64,000 bases of DNA from Roseivirga sp. UBA6061 (GCA_002427745.1 DIYF01000003.1:7174-71173), one strand, 5' to 3'. Positions 44,155 through 53,171 are shown, counted from the first letter of the stretch. The notes: a model not told the origin generated them from the sequence alone. Translations and numbers: made by a program.

Positions 44155-45078
44155 ATGAACTACACTTTACATCAGCTCAGAGTGTTCTATGAAATTGCTG
44201 AAAACCAAAGCATTACGCGGGCTTCAGAGGTGCTTTTTCTTTCCCAACCTGCGGTGTCTATTCAGCTAAAAAAATTCCAGGATCAGTTTGATATTCCGCT
44301 GACTGAGGTGATTGGAAGGCAATTGTACGTTACTGATTTTGGAAAAGAGATCGCACTGGCTGCCAAAACCATTCTGGACCAGGCAGAAGAAATACGATAC
44401 AAAACCCTGGCCTATCAGGGTGAGCTGGTGGGACAGTTGAAAATATCCGTTGTGTCTACGGCCAAATATGTAATGCCCTATTTCCTGTCTGGCTTTTTGC
44501 GAAAACACAAGGGGGTGGATCTCATTATGGATGTAACCAACAAAAGTACGGTTCTGGCAAGTCTGGATAAAAATACGGCTGACTTCACCATGATGTCGGT
44601 ACTACCGGATTCCAAACAAATAGAACACCTGGCCCTGATGAAGAATAAACTCTTTCTGGTAGCCAGTCCCAGGCTGATTAAAGAAGAAGGTATTACAGAA
44701 CAAAATGCGCTGCAGCGACTCCCCCTGATCTTCAGAGAGCCGGGATCTGCCACGCGAAACGCCATGGAGAACTTCCTCACCCAGAATAAGATTTTTGCTC
44801 AGAAGAAAATCGAGCTCACTTCAAATGAAGCCGTCAAGCAAGCCATGATTGCTGGTCTGGGATGTTCTATCACTCCCCTCATAGGCATCAGAAATGAGTT
44901 AAAGAGAGGAGATCTTAAAATCCTGAACTTACCGGAGTTACCCATTATCAGTAACTGGTACCTCGCCTGGCTCAAAGACAAAAAGTTCTCACCGGCTGCC
45001 AGTGCCTATCTGGCTTATGTAGAACAGGAAAAAGATCAGATCATCCGCGAACAGTTTGCGGTATTCGAGGAGGAGTAG
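44155..45078 (+). CDS. LysR family transcriptional regulator
   Basis: A 307-residue LysR regulator of normal length. The winged helix-turn-helix is at residues 1-60 (LHQLRVFYEIAENQSITRASEVLFLSQPAVS). A linker helix and a substrate-binding domain (~90-295) with LFLVASPRL and LPLIFREPGSATR follow. Its N-terminus and effector domain are of the CbbR/CmpR-like kind that control inorganic-carbon genes, as far as can be told by eye. It is divergent from the sbtA operon, with a T-N11-A box between, so it likely controls that operon and itself. Confidence 0.9.
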   Translation: MNYTLHQLRVFYEIAENQSITRASEVLFLSQPAVSIQLKKFQDQFDIPLTEVIGRQLYVTDFGKEIALAAKTILDQAEEIRYKTLAYQGELVGQLKISVVSTAKYVMPYFLSGFLRKHKGVDLIMDVTNKSTVLASLDKNTADFTMMSVLPDSKQIEHLALMKNKLFLVASPRLIKEEGITEQNALQRLPLIFREPGSATRNAMENFLTQNKIFAQKKIELTSNEAVKQAMIAGLGCSITPLIGIRNELKRGDLKILNLPELPIISNWYLAWLKDKKFSPAASAYLAYVEQEKDQIIREQFAVFEEE

Positions 45079-45089
45079 CCGGATGAATG

Positions 45090-45413
45090 CTAGCTTTCAG
45101 TAATGACAGAAGGCTCCGGTAATATGTTTGCATCCTGCCAGTTCATGTTTACAATGGGTACAGAATAAATCACGGGCATGTTCAGCCCATAAGCCTCCTG
45201 CAACCGGGCTTCAACCGTATTGAACAAGACACTGCGCGTACGGCCCATCAACATCGTTTGTTCAGTTCTTCCTATTCTGCCACTACGCTCCTTTTGTACA
45301 ACAGAGATGGGGTTAAAGGTAACTGTTGACAGTACCAGATTCTCAGAAACCAGCAAATCGGCAATTTCATCCGCCTGCTGCCGGTCATTGCAAATGATGT
45401 GTAGTAATACCAT
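45090..45413 (-). CDS. CutA-like protein with PII-type fold
   Basis: A 107-residue protein that follows the order of CutA1: a first strand (MVLLHIICND), helix ADEIADLLVSENLVLSTV, strand region with TEQTMLMGRTRS, helix LFNTVEARLQEAYG, and the terminal strand NMPVIYSVPIVNMNWQDA. The conserved Cys and Trp of typical CutA are partly altered, so it is a divergent member. CutA and PII share a trimeric ferredoxin-like fold; a PII-like protein beside SbtA recalls SbtB, but sequence identity to SbtB is not evident by eye. Its stop is 12 bases from the lysR stop, in convergent orientation. Confidence 0.65.
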   Translation of the reverse strand: MVLLHIICNDRQQADEIADLLVSENLVLSTVTFNPISVVQKERSGRIGRTEQTMLMGRTRSVLFNTVEARLQEAYGLNMPVIYSVPIVNMNWQDANILPEPSVITES

Positions 45414-45665
45414 AGTTATCTATTTGAAGAGGAGGTGTTCAAACGCTAACTAAGCAAGCATTTTCCTCTAAACCCAGTGAAACTTTGTGAATGGAACCGG
45501 GAATCACTTCCGGGAACGAAATCACATGTCCGCAAAGAATTTAATAAAAAACTGGCACATGTGGGCAACCGACACCGCTCAGGGTACAAATGCCGGGTAC
45601 AATTCCACAGCCCAAACAAAGCTAAAATTGAATTTTGTTTACATTCAGTGTCTAATTCACAGACT

Positions 45666-46601
45666 ATGAGAATTATCTCCCTGGCTATTCTTCTAAGCCT
45701 TAGCTGTCAGTTATACGGACAGAAATTTATCAAGGAAGGTGAACCTGTACCGCTCACAGCCTATCTCGGTCTGATAAAAATTAATGAATCTACCTGGATA
45801 GACGCTTCAGAGGTGCTGGCCAGCGACTGGCTTGAGTTCTTATACTATCAGGATGTTCAGTTGTATACCCGTCAGGATTCCCTGAATCTTTCATTCTTTC
45901 AAAACTACCAGGTAGACGCATCACTCCTGCCTGACAAAACACTGGCAAAGAATTATACCTGGCTCTTCAGGCCTGTTACACAGCTAACCCAATTCGAGAG
46001 GCCCGTTTCGGTGAAAAAACCGAGTGTTACTGAAGAGCCCAAAAGTATAAAACGGAAGAAGGGGAAAGAGGAAATCATCACCTACACGGAGTCGCCTGTT
46101 ATGGGAGTATCATTTGAGCAAGCCCAAAAGTTCTGCCGCTGGCGCACCTCCCGTGACAGCATCATAGCCGCTAGCCATGGCTGGAGTTCCTGGTTTCGCT
46201 ACCGACTGCCCACAGCTGAGGAGTTTAAAGCAATAGACTATGAAGTGGACAGCATAGACTGGAGTAAAAGAAAAAAGGACGTAGGCTCGTCTTATAACTA
46301 CAAGGGCGCTGTTCAAAAAGTTTACCCTGAAAAAGGCTCTGATAAGTTTATTGGACTCTATTACGGCATGGGAAAAGGTCCTATGAGTGTTTGCCTGGAC
46401 TTCGGCCGATTGCGCGCAGGTGAGCGGAAACCCTGTAATATCAAAGGGAATCTGTCGGAAATGACCAACCAGAAGGGAGTTGCTATTGGAGGCAATTACC
46501 AGCTGTATGCCTCAGAGTATCGCATTGGTGATCGAATAAACTATACCCGGCCCGAGCCATGGCTGGGCTTCCGATGTATTGCCGAACGTGTAAGTCGGTA
46601 A
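45666..46601 (+). CDS. Exported SUMF1/formylglycine-generating-enzyme-like protein
   Basis: A 311-residue protein with a signal peptide (MRIISLAILLSLSCQLYGQ). The SUMF1-like fold starts near residue 30 (INESTWIDASEVLASDWLEFLYY). It then shows PVMGVSFEQAQKFCRWRTSRD, YRLPTAEEFKAIDYE, GNLSEMTNQKGVAIGGNY and the final PWLGFRCIAERV. The paired Cys of a working formylglycine-generating enzyme are not apparent. In Bacteroidota the same fold appears in the gliding lipoproteins GldJ and GldK, so a structural role is as likely as catalysis. The open frame starts at 45477, but the 63 codons upstream are not signal-like. It stands alone. Confidence 0.82.
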   Translation: MRIISLAILLSLSCQLYGQKFIKEGEPVPLTAYLGLIKINESTWIDASEVLASDWLEFLYYQDVQLYTRQDSLNLSFFQNYQVDASLLPDKTLAKNYTWLFRPVTQLTQFERPVSVKKPSVTEEPKSIKRKKGKEEIITYTESPVMGVSFEQAQKFCRWRTSRDSIIAASHGWSSWFRYRLPTAEEFKAIDYEVDSIDWSKRKKDVGSSYNYKGAVQKVYPEKGSDKFIGLYYGMGKGPMSVCLDFGRLRAGERKPCNIKGNLSEMTNQKGVAIGGNYQLYASEYRIGDRINYTRPEPWLGFRCIAERVSR

Positions 46602-46614
46602 GGACTGATTCTCT

Positions 46615-47598
46615 CTAGATATCCATGAGAAAATCCAGCGCCCTGTTCTCACTGTAGGTAAACTCCCTGCCCGATACCACAAAGCCCACATGTCCTCCCC
46701 TCCTGGGCATTTCCAGATAGAGATTGTCTTTGGCTTCAGCCAGCTCATGTGGGTAACAGTCCCCTTCAAGCAGCGGGTCATTCAGGGCGTTGAGTATTAA
46801 CACAGGCTGATTGATTTTGCCTACAAAAGGATAAGGACTGCAGTACTCGTAAAATGCCTGTGCATCTTTTAATCCGTGCAAAGGGCCGGAGTATTTATCA
46901 TCAAACTCCTTGAGTTTTTTCATGTGGTCCAGACCGGAGATATCGATATCGGGAAATTGTTCTGCCTTCTTGCGCACCTTTACTTTCAGGCGGTCCAGAA
47001 ATTTCTTTTCGTAAATCCAGTTCGATCGTTTCGCCAGCGTAGTGACTGAATCAAGCAGAGAACAGGGTGCGCTGATCACTACAGCACCCTGAATGTTAGA
47101 GGCCAGAGGATGTTCCTCGTGCTCTCCCATAAAACGAAGCGTTTGCCCCCCTCCCATGCTGATTCCGGCCAGGCTTATTCGCTGATAATCAGCCACCTTG
47201 TTGATATGCTCAATGACTGTGCGTAGGTCATAGCTCGCTCCATGATGATACATGATCCGCTGGCGATTCATCTCCCCGCTACAGGTGCGATTATTCCAGG
47301 CTACGATGTCCCAGCCCTGTTGATGGAACAGTTTTGCCAGTCCCAGCACATAGTGGCGGTCTGAATTGCCTTCCAGACCGTGTGAAATCAAGAGGAGCTT
47401 ATCATTGCCTCCCCTGACCCAGTCAATATCAAGAAAGTCATCATCTGGCGTATCGATACGTTCTCTTTCATATACCACCCCTTCAATTTTTCTTCTCAGG
47501 CTGGGAATCACTGTTTCGAAATGACCATTGATCAGGTAAAAAGGCGGACCTTTATAAGAGGAAGGTATGACGGGCATGTGTTGAAACCGGTTTTTCAC
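46615..47598 (-). CDS. YheT-type alpha/beta hydrolase
   Basis: A 327-residue alpha/beta-hydrolase. The family start is PPFYLINGHFETVIPSLRR (GH-x-x-T motif). The nucleophile is in LAGISMGGGQTLRFM, the acid strand is VLILNALNDPLLEGD, and the terminal His is in GGHVGFV. It is of the YheT/ABHD1-3 branch, taken to be an esterase or lipase; the substrate is unknown. Its ATG at 47598 leaves 54 bases to the divergent TonB receptor start, so the two share a promoter region. Confidence 0.9.
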   Translation of the reverse strand: MKNRFQHMPVIPSSYKGPPFYLINGHFETVIPSLRRKIEGVVYERERIDTPDDDFLDIDWVRGGNDKLLLISHGLEGNSDRHYVLGLAKLFHQQGWDIVAWNNRTCSGEMNRQRIMYHHGASYDLRTVIEHINKVADYQRISLAGISMGGGQTLRFMGEHEEHPLASNIQGAVVISAPCSLLDSVTTLAKRSNWIYEKKFLDRLKVKVRKKAEQFPDIDISGLDHMKKLKEFDDKYSGPLHGLKDAQAFYEYCSPYPFVGKINQPVLILNALNDPLLEGDCYPHELAEAKDNLYLEMPRRGGHVGFVVSGREFTYSENRALDFLMDI

Positions 47599-47652
47599 CG
47601 TTTATTTGCGCTCCCAAAACAATATGATAATAATTGTTTTCAAAGTCGGGGG

Positions 47653-50085
47653 ATGGAAATATTTTCGCAACTAATGTCCAAGGTCTGGAAATTCTCAATA
47701 CTCTTTAGCCTCAGCTATCTGCTGATCATGGCAAAAGCCGTGGGTCAGGAGGTAAAAGTGATAGATGAAAACAGTGAAAGCCCCATTCATTTAGTCACCA
47801 TACAGTCCGATGATGAAGATAAAGCCGCAATTACTGATGAACAGGGAAAAGCCAGTATAGCGCATATTAAAAAGACAGCTACACTTATCTTTCGTCACCC
47901 AAGCTATCGTACGGTCACACTCAGTTTTCAGGAACTGATTACCATGAATTATCAGGTCGGCATGCGTGAAAGGGTGCGGCAAATGGAGGATGTGGTGATT
48001 TCAGCAAGTCGCTGGGAACAAAACAAGGATGAAATCCCTCATACGATTACGGAAATCAAACCTGAAAACATCGCCCTGGCCAATCCGGCTACTACGGCAG
48101 ACGCACTGGGAGCCGGTGGTCAGGTTTTTATTCAGAAAAGCCAGCTGGGAGGTGGCAGCCCGATCATCCGTGGATTTGCGGCCAACTCCGTGTTGATCGT
48201 GGTAGATGGTGTCAGGATGAATAATGCCATTTACCGAAGCGGCAACCTTCAAAATGTTATTTCGCTGGATGCCAACAGCCTGCAGGAAGCCGAGGTAGTT
48301 TTCGGACCCGGTTCCGTAATATATGGCAGTGATGCACTGGGTGGGGTGATGGATTTTCACACAAAAACACCCAGGTTTTCAGAAACTGAACTGATGTCAG
48401 GTTCAATACTGACACGCTACGCCTCTGCTGCCAACGAATTGACCGGCAACTTGCAGTTCACTTACTCCACCCCCACTTTCACCTCCTACACCAGCCTGAG
48501 CTATAGCCAGTTTGACGATTTGAGGACTGGTAATAACCGAACAGATAAATTTCCTGATTTCGGAAAGCGCTTTGAATACATAGAGCGCAGGAATGGCCTG
48601 GACATGATTGTATCAAACGACAATGTCAACCGGCAGGTCGGCTCTGGTTATGATCAGACCAACTTTCTTCAAAAGTTCAGATTTAAGATAGGCCCCTTTG
48701 CCGACCTGAGCTACAATGCCCATGTGAGCAACAGCTCTGATATTCCACGTTACGACCGGCTCATACTGCGCGATGGCGGGGTGCTCCGCAACGCAGAATG
48801 GCATTATGGTCCGCAGCAATGGCAGATGCATCAGCTACAAACCAGGTTTTACTACCCTACCCGGCTTTTCGATCAGCTGAAGATTAATGCCGCTTATCAG
48901 ACCATTAAGGAGAGCCGGAATACCAGAAGATACACCAGTGACCTGCTGACCACACGTACTGAAAAGGTAGATGTACTTTCGTTAAATGCAGATTTTGAGA
49001 AGCTGATCAGCGATACCAATGAACTGTACTATGGTATTGAATTAGTAGGTAATAATGTACAGTCCAGTGCCTTTACTACGGACCTGGATACCGAAGAAAC
49101 AAGCCCGGCCAGTACCCGCTACCCGGACGGGGGCAGTCGGTGGTATTCATTGGCAGCCTACCTCAGTGCCAAGCAGCAACTGGCCAAAAAGCTTTTTCTG
49201 AATGCAGGTATTCGTTATAGCTATATCAGCCTCAAATCCGAGTTTGACGATCACTCCTTTTTTGACTTTCCCTTTGACGAAATCAAGCTGAATAACGGAG
49301 CACTGAGCAGCAGCCTGGGACTGGTGTACCTACCCAATGCAAACTGGAAGATCAATACACTCTTCTCCACAGGTTTTCGCTCTCCCAATATCGATGATAT
49401 CGGCAAGGTCTTCGATTCCGAACCGGGCAATGTGGTGGTACCGAATCCCAACCTGAAACCAGAGACATCTTACAATATTGAATACGGCATCAGACGCAAG
49501 CTCGGCAAAGGCTTTCATGTTGAGTTCGTCAACTATTTCTCCTTTTTGCGCGATGCCCTGGTCAGAAGAAATTTCACATTCAACGGCCAGTCGCAGATTA
49601 TCTTTGACGGAACACTCAGCCAGGTACAAGCGGAAGTAAATGCCGGTGAGGCCTTTATCTGGGGACTTAGTTTCAATACCCGAATTGATCTGGGGCAAGG
49701 CATTAGTTTTGAGAGTAGCCTTACCTATACCGAGGGAGAAGATACCATCGACAACCTCCCTCTGCGGCATGTAGTGCCCCTGTTTGGTCAAAGTTCTGTG
49801 ACACTGAAGCAGAAAAAGCTGACGGCTCAGTTTCTGATCAGGTACAGTGGAGGCATTGATTTTGACGATCTCGCACCCTCAGAACAAAATAAAACACATC
49901 TTTATACAACTGACGGTGCTCTGCCCTGGGTTACATACAATTTCAACACCTCCTACAAGCTAAATGATCTGTACAGTATAGGTCTGAACATAGAGAATAT
50001 CCTCGACACCCATTATCGCCCTTATTCATCTGGTATCAGTGCGGCCGGTTTTAATGCAGTGTTATCGTTCAGAGCCAACTTCTAA
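47653..50085 (+). CDS. TonB-dependent receptor, haem/haemoglobin type
   Basis: About 810 residues. A signal peptide (ILFSLSYLLIMAKAVGQ) is followed by a CarboxypepD_reg-like domain (~35-105), a plug (~115-240; PIIRGFAANSVLIVVDGVRMNN and VIYGSDALGGVMDF) and a 22-strand barrel. A Ser-Ser-Asp-Ile-Pro-Arg-Tyr-Asp-Arg motif and NAEWHYGPQQWQMHQLQTRFYY resemble the haemoglobin/haem receptor group. The last residue is Phe, as required for barrel assembly. It imports a haem-type or similar ligand with TonB energy; no haem gene lies nearby. ATG 47653 was chosen over the long upstream frame because it sits just ahead of the signal. Confidence 0.88.
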   Translation: MEIFSQLMSKVWKFSILFSLSYLLIMAKAVGQEVKVIDENSESPIHLVTIQSDDEDKAAITDEQGKASIAHIKKTATLIFRHPSYRTVTLSFQELITMNYQVGMRERVRQMEDVVISASRWEQNKDEIPHTITEIKPENIALANPATTADALGAGGQVFIQKSQLGGGSPIIRGFAANSVLIVVDGVRMNNAIYRSGNLQNVISLDANSLQEAEVVFGPGSVIYGSDALGGVMDFHTKTPRFSETELMSGSILTRYASAANELTGNLQFTYSTPTFTSYTSLSYSQFDDLRTGNNRTDKFPDFGKRFEYIERRNGLDMIVSNDNVNRQVGSGYDQTNFLQKFRFKIGPFADLSYNAHVSNSSDIPRYDRLILRDGGVLRNAEWHYGPQQWQMHQLQTRFYYPTRLFDQLKINAAYQTIKESRNTRRYTSDLLTTRTEKVDVLSLNADFEKLISDTNELYYGIELVGNNVQSSAFTTDLDTEETSPASTRYPDGGSRWYSLAAYLSAKQQLAKKLFLNAGIRYSYISLKSEFDDHSFFDFPFDEIKLNNGALSSSLGLVYLPNANWKINTLFSTGFRSPNIDDIGKVFDSEPGNVVVPNPNLKPETSYNIEYGIRRKLGKGFHVEFVNYFSFLRDALVRRNFTFNGQSQIIFDGTLSQVQAEVNAGEAFIWGLSFNTRIDLGQGISFESSLTYTEGEDTIDNLPLRHVVPLFGQSSVTLKQKKLTAQFLIRYSGGIDFDDLAPSEQNKTHLYTTDGALPWVTYNFNTSYKLNDLYSIGLNIENILDTHYRPYSSGISAAGFNAVLSFRANF

Positions 50086-50184
50086 GGGCTTAATGTTTTG
50101 TTAACTCTGAGGTTATTATTAGGACAAATACGTGAAGTATCTTGCCAAAGAAGAATCAAATCTCTTCATATTTATTGGGTGTTG

Positions 50185-50213
50185 AAAAAGAGTCTGTAAG
50201 CGCAGGCTTTTTT
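50185..50213 (+). terminator. Likely terminator after TonB receptor
   Basis: AGTCTG (50191-50196) and CAGGCT (50203-50208) pair with one G-U, and the flanking A-run (50185-50189) and T-run (50208-50213) extend it. It is 100 bases after the stop. Confidence 0.6.
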
Positions 50214-50367
50214 CTTTTTATACACTACTCACCTGCGGGGCTGCCTCTCTGGCACCTGCTAAGTTTCTGGGTACCAGTACCAAGGCTTTCAACTTTCAAT
50301 TTTCTTAAGTTTTCATACTCAAAGCCCTGCCGAAACCACTAAATTGCTTCCCGAAATTTGAAAAAAT

Positions 50368-50985
50368 ATGCACGTTGCAATTGCAGGAAACATTGGCTCC
50401 GGTAAAACCACTCTGGCAAAAAACCTTGGAAAACACTACCACTGGGATGTACAGTTAGAATCAGTAGAAGATAACCCTTACCTGGCCGATTTCTACGCAG
50501 ACATGCATCGCTGGTCTTTTCACCTTCAGGTGTATTTCCTGAACAGCCGTTTTCGTCAGGTAGCCAAAATCCGCGCTTCAGAGGGAGGTACCATTCAGGA
50601 CCGTACCATTTATGAAGATGCCTACATTTTTGCCGCCAACCTGCGCAAGTCAGAATTCATTACAGACCGGGACTATCAAAACTACCTTGAGCTGTTCAAA
50701 TCCATGATAGACCATGTAGCTCCTCCCGACCTGCTCATCTACCTGAAAGCTGATATCCCCAAGCTTGTGGGCAACATTCAAAAACGCGGAAGAGACTACG
50801 AGGAACTGATCAGAATTGAATATCTCAAAAATCTCAATGAGCATTATGAGGAGTGGATCGGCAACTATGACCTGGGAAAACTTTTGGTAATTGATGTCAA
50901 TAATCTCGATTTCGTGAAGAACATCGAGGACTATGCATATATCTTGGAAAAAGTAGATTTTGAGGTGAATGGACTCTTTAGTTAA
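50368..50985 (+). CDS. Deoxynucleoside kinase (dAK/dGK type)
   Basis: A 205-residue P-loop kinase. The ATP-binding loop is AGNIGSGKTTLAKNL (residues 5-19). Next are VQLESVEDNPYLADFY, FYLQVYFLNSRF-like helix (residues ~55-68), the conserved DRTIYEDAYIFAAN motif with the ERS/DRT base, and the LID region QKRGRDYEELI. It phosphorylates deoxyadenosine and/or deoxyguanosine for salvage. It is a single gene with a stem-loop terminator some 95 bases beyond its stop. Confidence 0.92.
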   Translation: MHVAIAGNIGSGKTTLAKNLGKHYHWDVQLESVEDNPYLADFYADMHRWSFHLQVYFLNSRFRQVAKIRASEGGTIQDRTIYEDAYIFAANLRKSEFITDRDYQNYLELFKSMIDHVAPPDLLIYLKADIPKLVGNIQKRGRDYEELIRIEYLKNLNEHYEEWIGNYDLGKLLVIDVNNLDFVKNIEDYAYILEKVDFEVNGLFS

Positions 50986-51079
50986 ACATTTCTCATATGG
51001 GTTTTCTTTCTTAATAAATTCCCCTATATTGAGAACAGTTTAATGAACGACACTCTACTTTTTAATCAAAACTTGACTC

Positions 51080-51109
51080 GTCCCGGTTTTATATCGGGAC
51101 ATTTTTTTT
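51080..51109 (+). terminator. Terminator hairpin 95 bases after deoxynucleoside kinase
   Basis: GTCCCG (51080-51085) and CGGGAC (51095-51100) flank a 9-base loop, followed by T8 (51102-51109). The distance from the stop leaves room for a long 3' untranslated region or a small RNA. Confidence 0.8.
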
Positions 51110-51178
51110 GCTCTTTACCCTGATGCAGGGTTAACTCTACCTTCTAATCAGCCTGAATCGGCCCTTATGCTGTCGTTT

Positions 51179-51652
51179 CTAACCTTTTCTGATAATCTGC
51201 CAGGTATGATCTGCCAGTAATTTTACCTCGGCAATAAACCTTGAAAACGATTTGCTCCTTCCCCATTCTTCCGGAGCGACCAGCGACAAAAGGTCTGTTC
51301 CATCCTGTCGCTCATATAGATAATAGATTTTTCCAATTAATGGTTCAAAGCTCATCTTTGCTGCGTAGATCCTTTCGGAAACCTCCACCCTTTTTTTAAT
51401 GGCATTGGCCTGCTCGGCCAGCAGCTTCATCTGTTCATAGATTTGCTGCACCTGCATTTCGGTTTGCTCGTGCATCGCTGCTACGGCCCTGCCCTTGATC
51501 CTGCCCTTATCCTCAGGCTTGATCATGGCACCGCCCACTGTATGTGGAAAACTTATCAGGCCCGGATTCTCTGTGACCATATCGGCCATTCGATCCATAT
51601 CCACCTGATCAACATCTATTTTCTTTCCCGTCTTGTTCAAATCTTCCGCCAT
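51179..51652 (-). CDS. DUF2452 protein
   Basis: A 157-residue soluble protein without a signal. It has the family features NPGLISFPHTVGGAMIKPEDKGRIKGRAVAAMHEQTEMQ (residues ~29-67), a long amphipathic helix (MQVQQIYEQMKLLAEQANAIKKRV) and the C-terminal YYLYERQDGTDLLSLVAPEEWG and AEVKLLADHTW. DUF2452 is found widely in Bacteroidota and some eukaryotes and has no known function. The small membrane-protein gene lies 37 bases upstream on the same strand, so they may be co-transcribed. Confidence 0.85.
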   Translation of the reverse strand: MAEDLNKTGKKIDVDQVDMDRMADMVTENPGLISFPHTVGGAMIKPEDKGRIKGRAVAAMHEQTEMQVQQIYEQMKLLAEQANAIKKRVEVSERIYAAKMSFEPLIGKIYYLYERQDGTDLLSLVAPEEWGRSKSFSRFIAEVKLLADHTWQIIRKG

Positions 51653-51689
51653 AACAGTAATTTCAGCCTTTTTGTTTGCTACGCCACTT

Positions 51690-51908
51690 TTAGTTTCCGG
51701 AAGTACCCGTTACGCCCACCGTATCTGCCGGGGCATAGGTACTGTCCTGTTCGCCTGTGCTCTTATTCTCTGAAGGTAAAATTGATTCCTTCAGATACTT
51801 TTTAGAACCGGGAGGAGATGTCCGCGTGAAAATATCGTAGGTCATAACACAAACCCCGACAATAAAAAGTACACCGACTACCACAAAAATCTTCTTAGAA
51901 CGTTTCAT
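51690..51908 (-). CDS. Small single-pass membrane protein
   Basis: A 72-residue protein with one N-terminal membrane segment (residues ~7-24, IFVVVGVLFIVGVCVMTYD) preceded by Lys/Arg. A polar, Ser/Thr/Gly-rich tail follows. I do not recognise a family. The positive-inside rule puts the tail in the periplasm. It precedes the DUF2452 gene on the same strand and is divergent from dinB, which starts 88 bases away. Confidence 0.6.
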   Translation of the reverse strand: MKRSKKIFVVVGVLFIVGVCVMTYDIFTRTSPPGSKKYLKESILPSENKSTGEQDSTYAPADTVGVTGTSGN

Positions 51909-51996
51909 TAAATCGACTCAACAGAAAATAAACTACAAAATAGAAATCAAGTTCTGGCGACAAAGTTCACCATTTCCTTTAGTATTTTTCGATCCC

Positions 51997-53100
51997 TTGG
52001 AAGAAAATCAGGACATAGCCCAAAGAAAAATCATCCATGTTGATATGGATGCTTTTTATGCTTCCGTAGAGCAGCACGACAACCCCGAATTGCGTGGTAA
52101 ACCGCTGGCAGTCGGTGGCAGCCGGGAACGCGGAGTAGTAGCCGCTGCCAGTTATGAGGCCCGAAAGTTCGGGGTCAGGTCTGCCATGCCTTCAAAGACG
52201 GCCTATCAGAAGTGTCCTAAAATCATCTTTGTAAAGCCGCGTTTTGAGCGATATAAAGAAGTGTCTGACATTATTCGCAGCATTTTTCACAACTATACCG
52301 ACCTGGTCGAGCCACTATCTCTGGATGAGGCCTTTCTGGATGTAACCCAGAATAAAAAGGGGATGCTCTCCGCCACACGGATTGCCAAAAAGATCAGGGA
52401 AGAAATCATGGAGCAGACCGGACTTACAGCTTCAGCCGGTATCTCTGTCAATAAGTTTCTCGCCAAAATTGCCAGTGACTACAATAAGCCCAATGGCATG
52501 ACCCTTATCGGTCCGGAAAAGGTGATTGTATTTCTGGAGCAGCTGGCCATTGAAAAATTCTTCGGGGTAGGCAAAGTCACCGCAGAAAAAATGAAGAATG
52601 AAGGCATTTATACTGGTCTGGACCTGAAAACCTGGAGCAGGGAACGCCTGAAACTTAAGTTTGGCAAGGCTGGTGGCTTTTATTATGATATCGTCCGCGG
52701 TATTGATAACCGGCCTGTCAACCCAAACCGGATTCGAAAATCACTCGGAGCAGAAAACACTTTTGACTATGACCTCACTGAGCTGGTAGATATGAAACTG
52801 GCCCTGGAGCCTATTATTAGTACAGTATTGAGAAGGCTCGAAAAGGCCGAATCTTTTGGAAAAACGCTTACGCTCAAAGTGAAATTCAAAGACTTTACCC
52901 AAATCACACGTAGCATAACCCTGGACACTCACCTCACTACCTATGATCAGATCACCGATCACAGCTTTGAGCTTCTGGAAAATATAGACTGGCAGAGTTT
53001 TCCCGAAGGCGTGCGGCTTCTTGGAGTTACCTGCTCCAATTTTGGCGGAGAAGAGGCAGAAAAAGAAGGGCCTGGTTTGCAACTCACCTTAAACTTCTGA
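51997..53100 (+). CDS. dinB: DNA polymerase IV (Y family)
   Basis: A 367-residue Y-family polymerase. The catalytic motif IHVDMDAFYASVEQ begins near residue 13. Next are KPLAVGG, AASYEARKFGVRSAMPS, PLSLDEAFLDVT with the second acidic pair, a thumb with FFGVGKVTAEKM (helix-hairpin-helix), and a little-finger domain (~240-360). It performs translesion synthesis. The start is a TTG at 51997; no upstream ATG fits, and the first internal ATG lies inside the catalytic motif. No RecA/LexA box was seen. A terminator overlaps its stop. Confidence 0.93.
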   Translation: MEENQDIAQRKIIHVDMDAFYASVEQHDNPELRGKPLAVGGSRERGVVAAASYEARKFGVRSAMPSKTAYQKCPKIIFVKPRFERYKEVSDIIRSIFHNYTDLVEPLSLDEAFLDVTQNKKGMLSATRIAKKIREEIMEQTGLTASAGISVNKFLAKIASDYNKPNGMTLIGPEKVIVFLEQLAIEKFFGVGKVTAEKMKNEGIYTGLDLKTWSRERLKLKFGKAGGFYYDIVRGIDNRPVNPNRIRKSLGAENTFDYDLTELVDMKLALEPIISTVLRRLEKAESFGKTLTLKVKFKDFTQITRSITLDTHLTTYDQITDHSFELLENIDWQSFPEGVRLLGVTCSNFGGEEAEKEGPGLQLTLNF

Positions 53101-53125
53101 TTTTCACCCGAATCAGACTTTTTTT
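53096..53125 (+). terminator. Terminator overlapping the dinB stop
   Basis: TCTGATT (53096-53102) and AATCAGA (53111-53117) pair across an 8-base loop, followed by T7 (53119-53125). The left arm includes the dinB stop codon. Confidence 0.8.
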
Positions 53126-53171
53126 GACTAAAGCTGCTGGCATCGGATGACCTTTCTGCTTTAGAAAGAAC

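Noticed and set aside
45524-45563. CACATGT ... ACATGTG inverted repeat upstream of the SUMF1-like gene
   Set aside because: The arms are short and self-complementary and the spacer is long; chance is likely.
45477-45665. 63-codon N-terminal extension of the SUMF1-like gene from a GTG
   Set aside because: A clear signal peptide starts at ATG 45666; the extension is rich in His, Lys and Arg and not signal-like.
47521-47652. 44-codon extension of the TonB receptor gene
   Set aside because: It would overlap the divergent hydrolase gene start and puts the signal peptide far inside the protein.
50142-50342. 66-codon open frame between the TonB receptor and kinase genes
   Set aside because: It crosses a likely terminator hairpin, has no family-like sequence and has odd composition; treated as chance.
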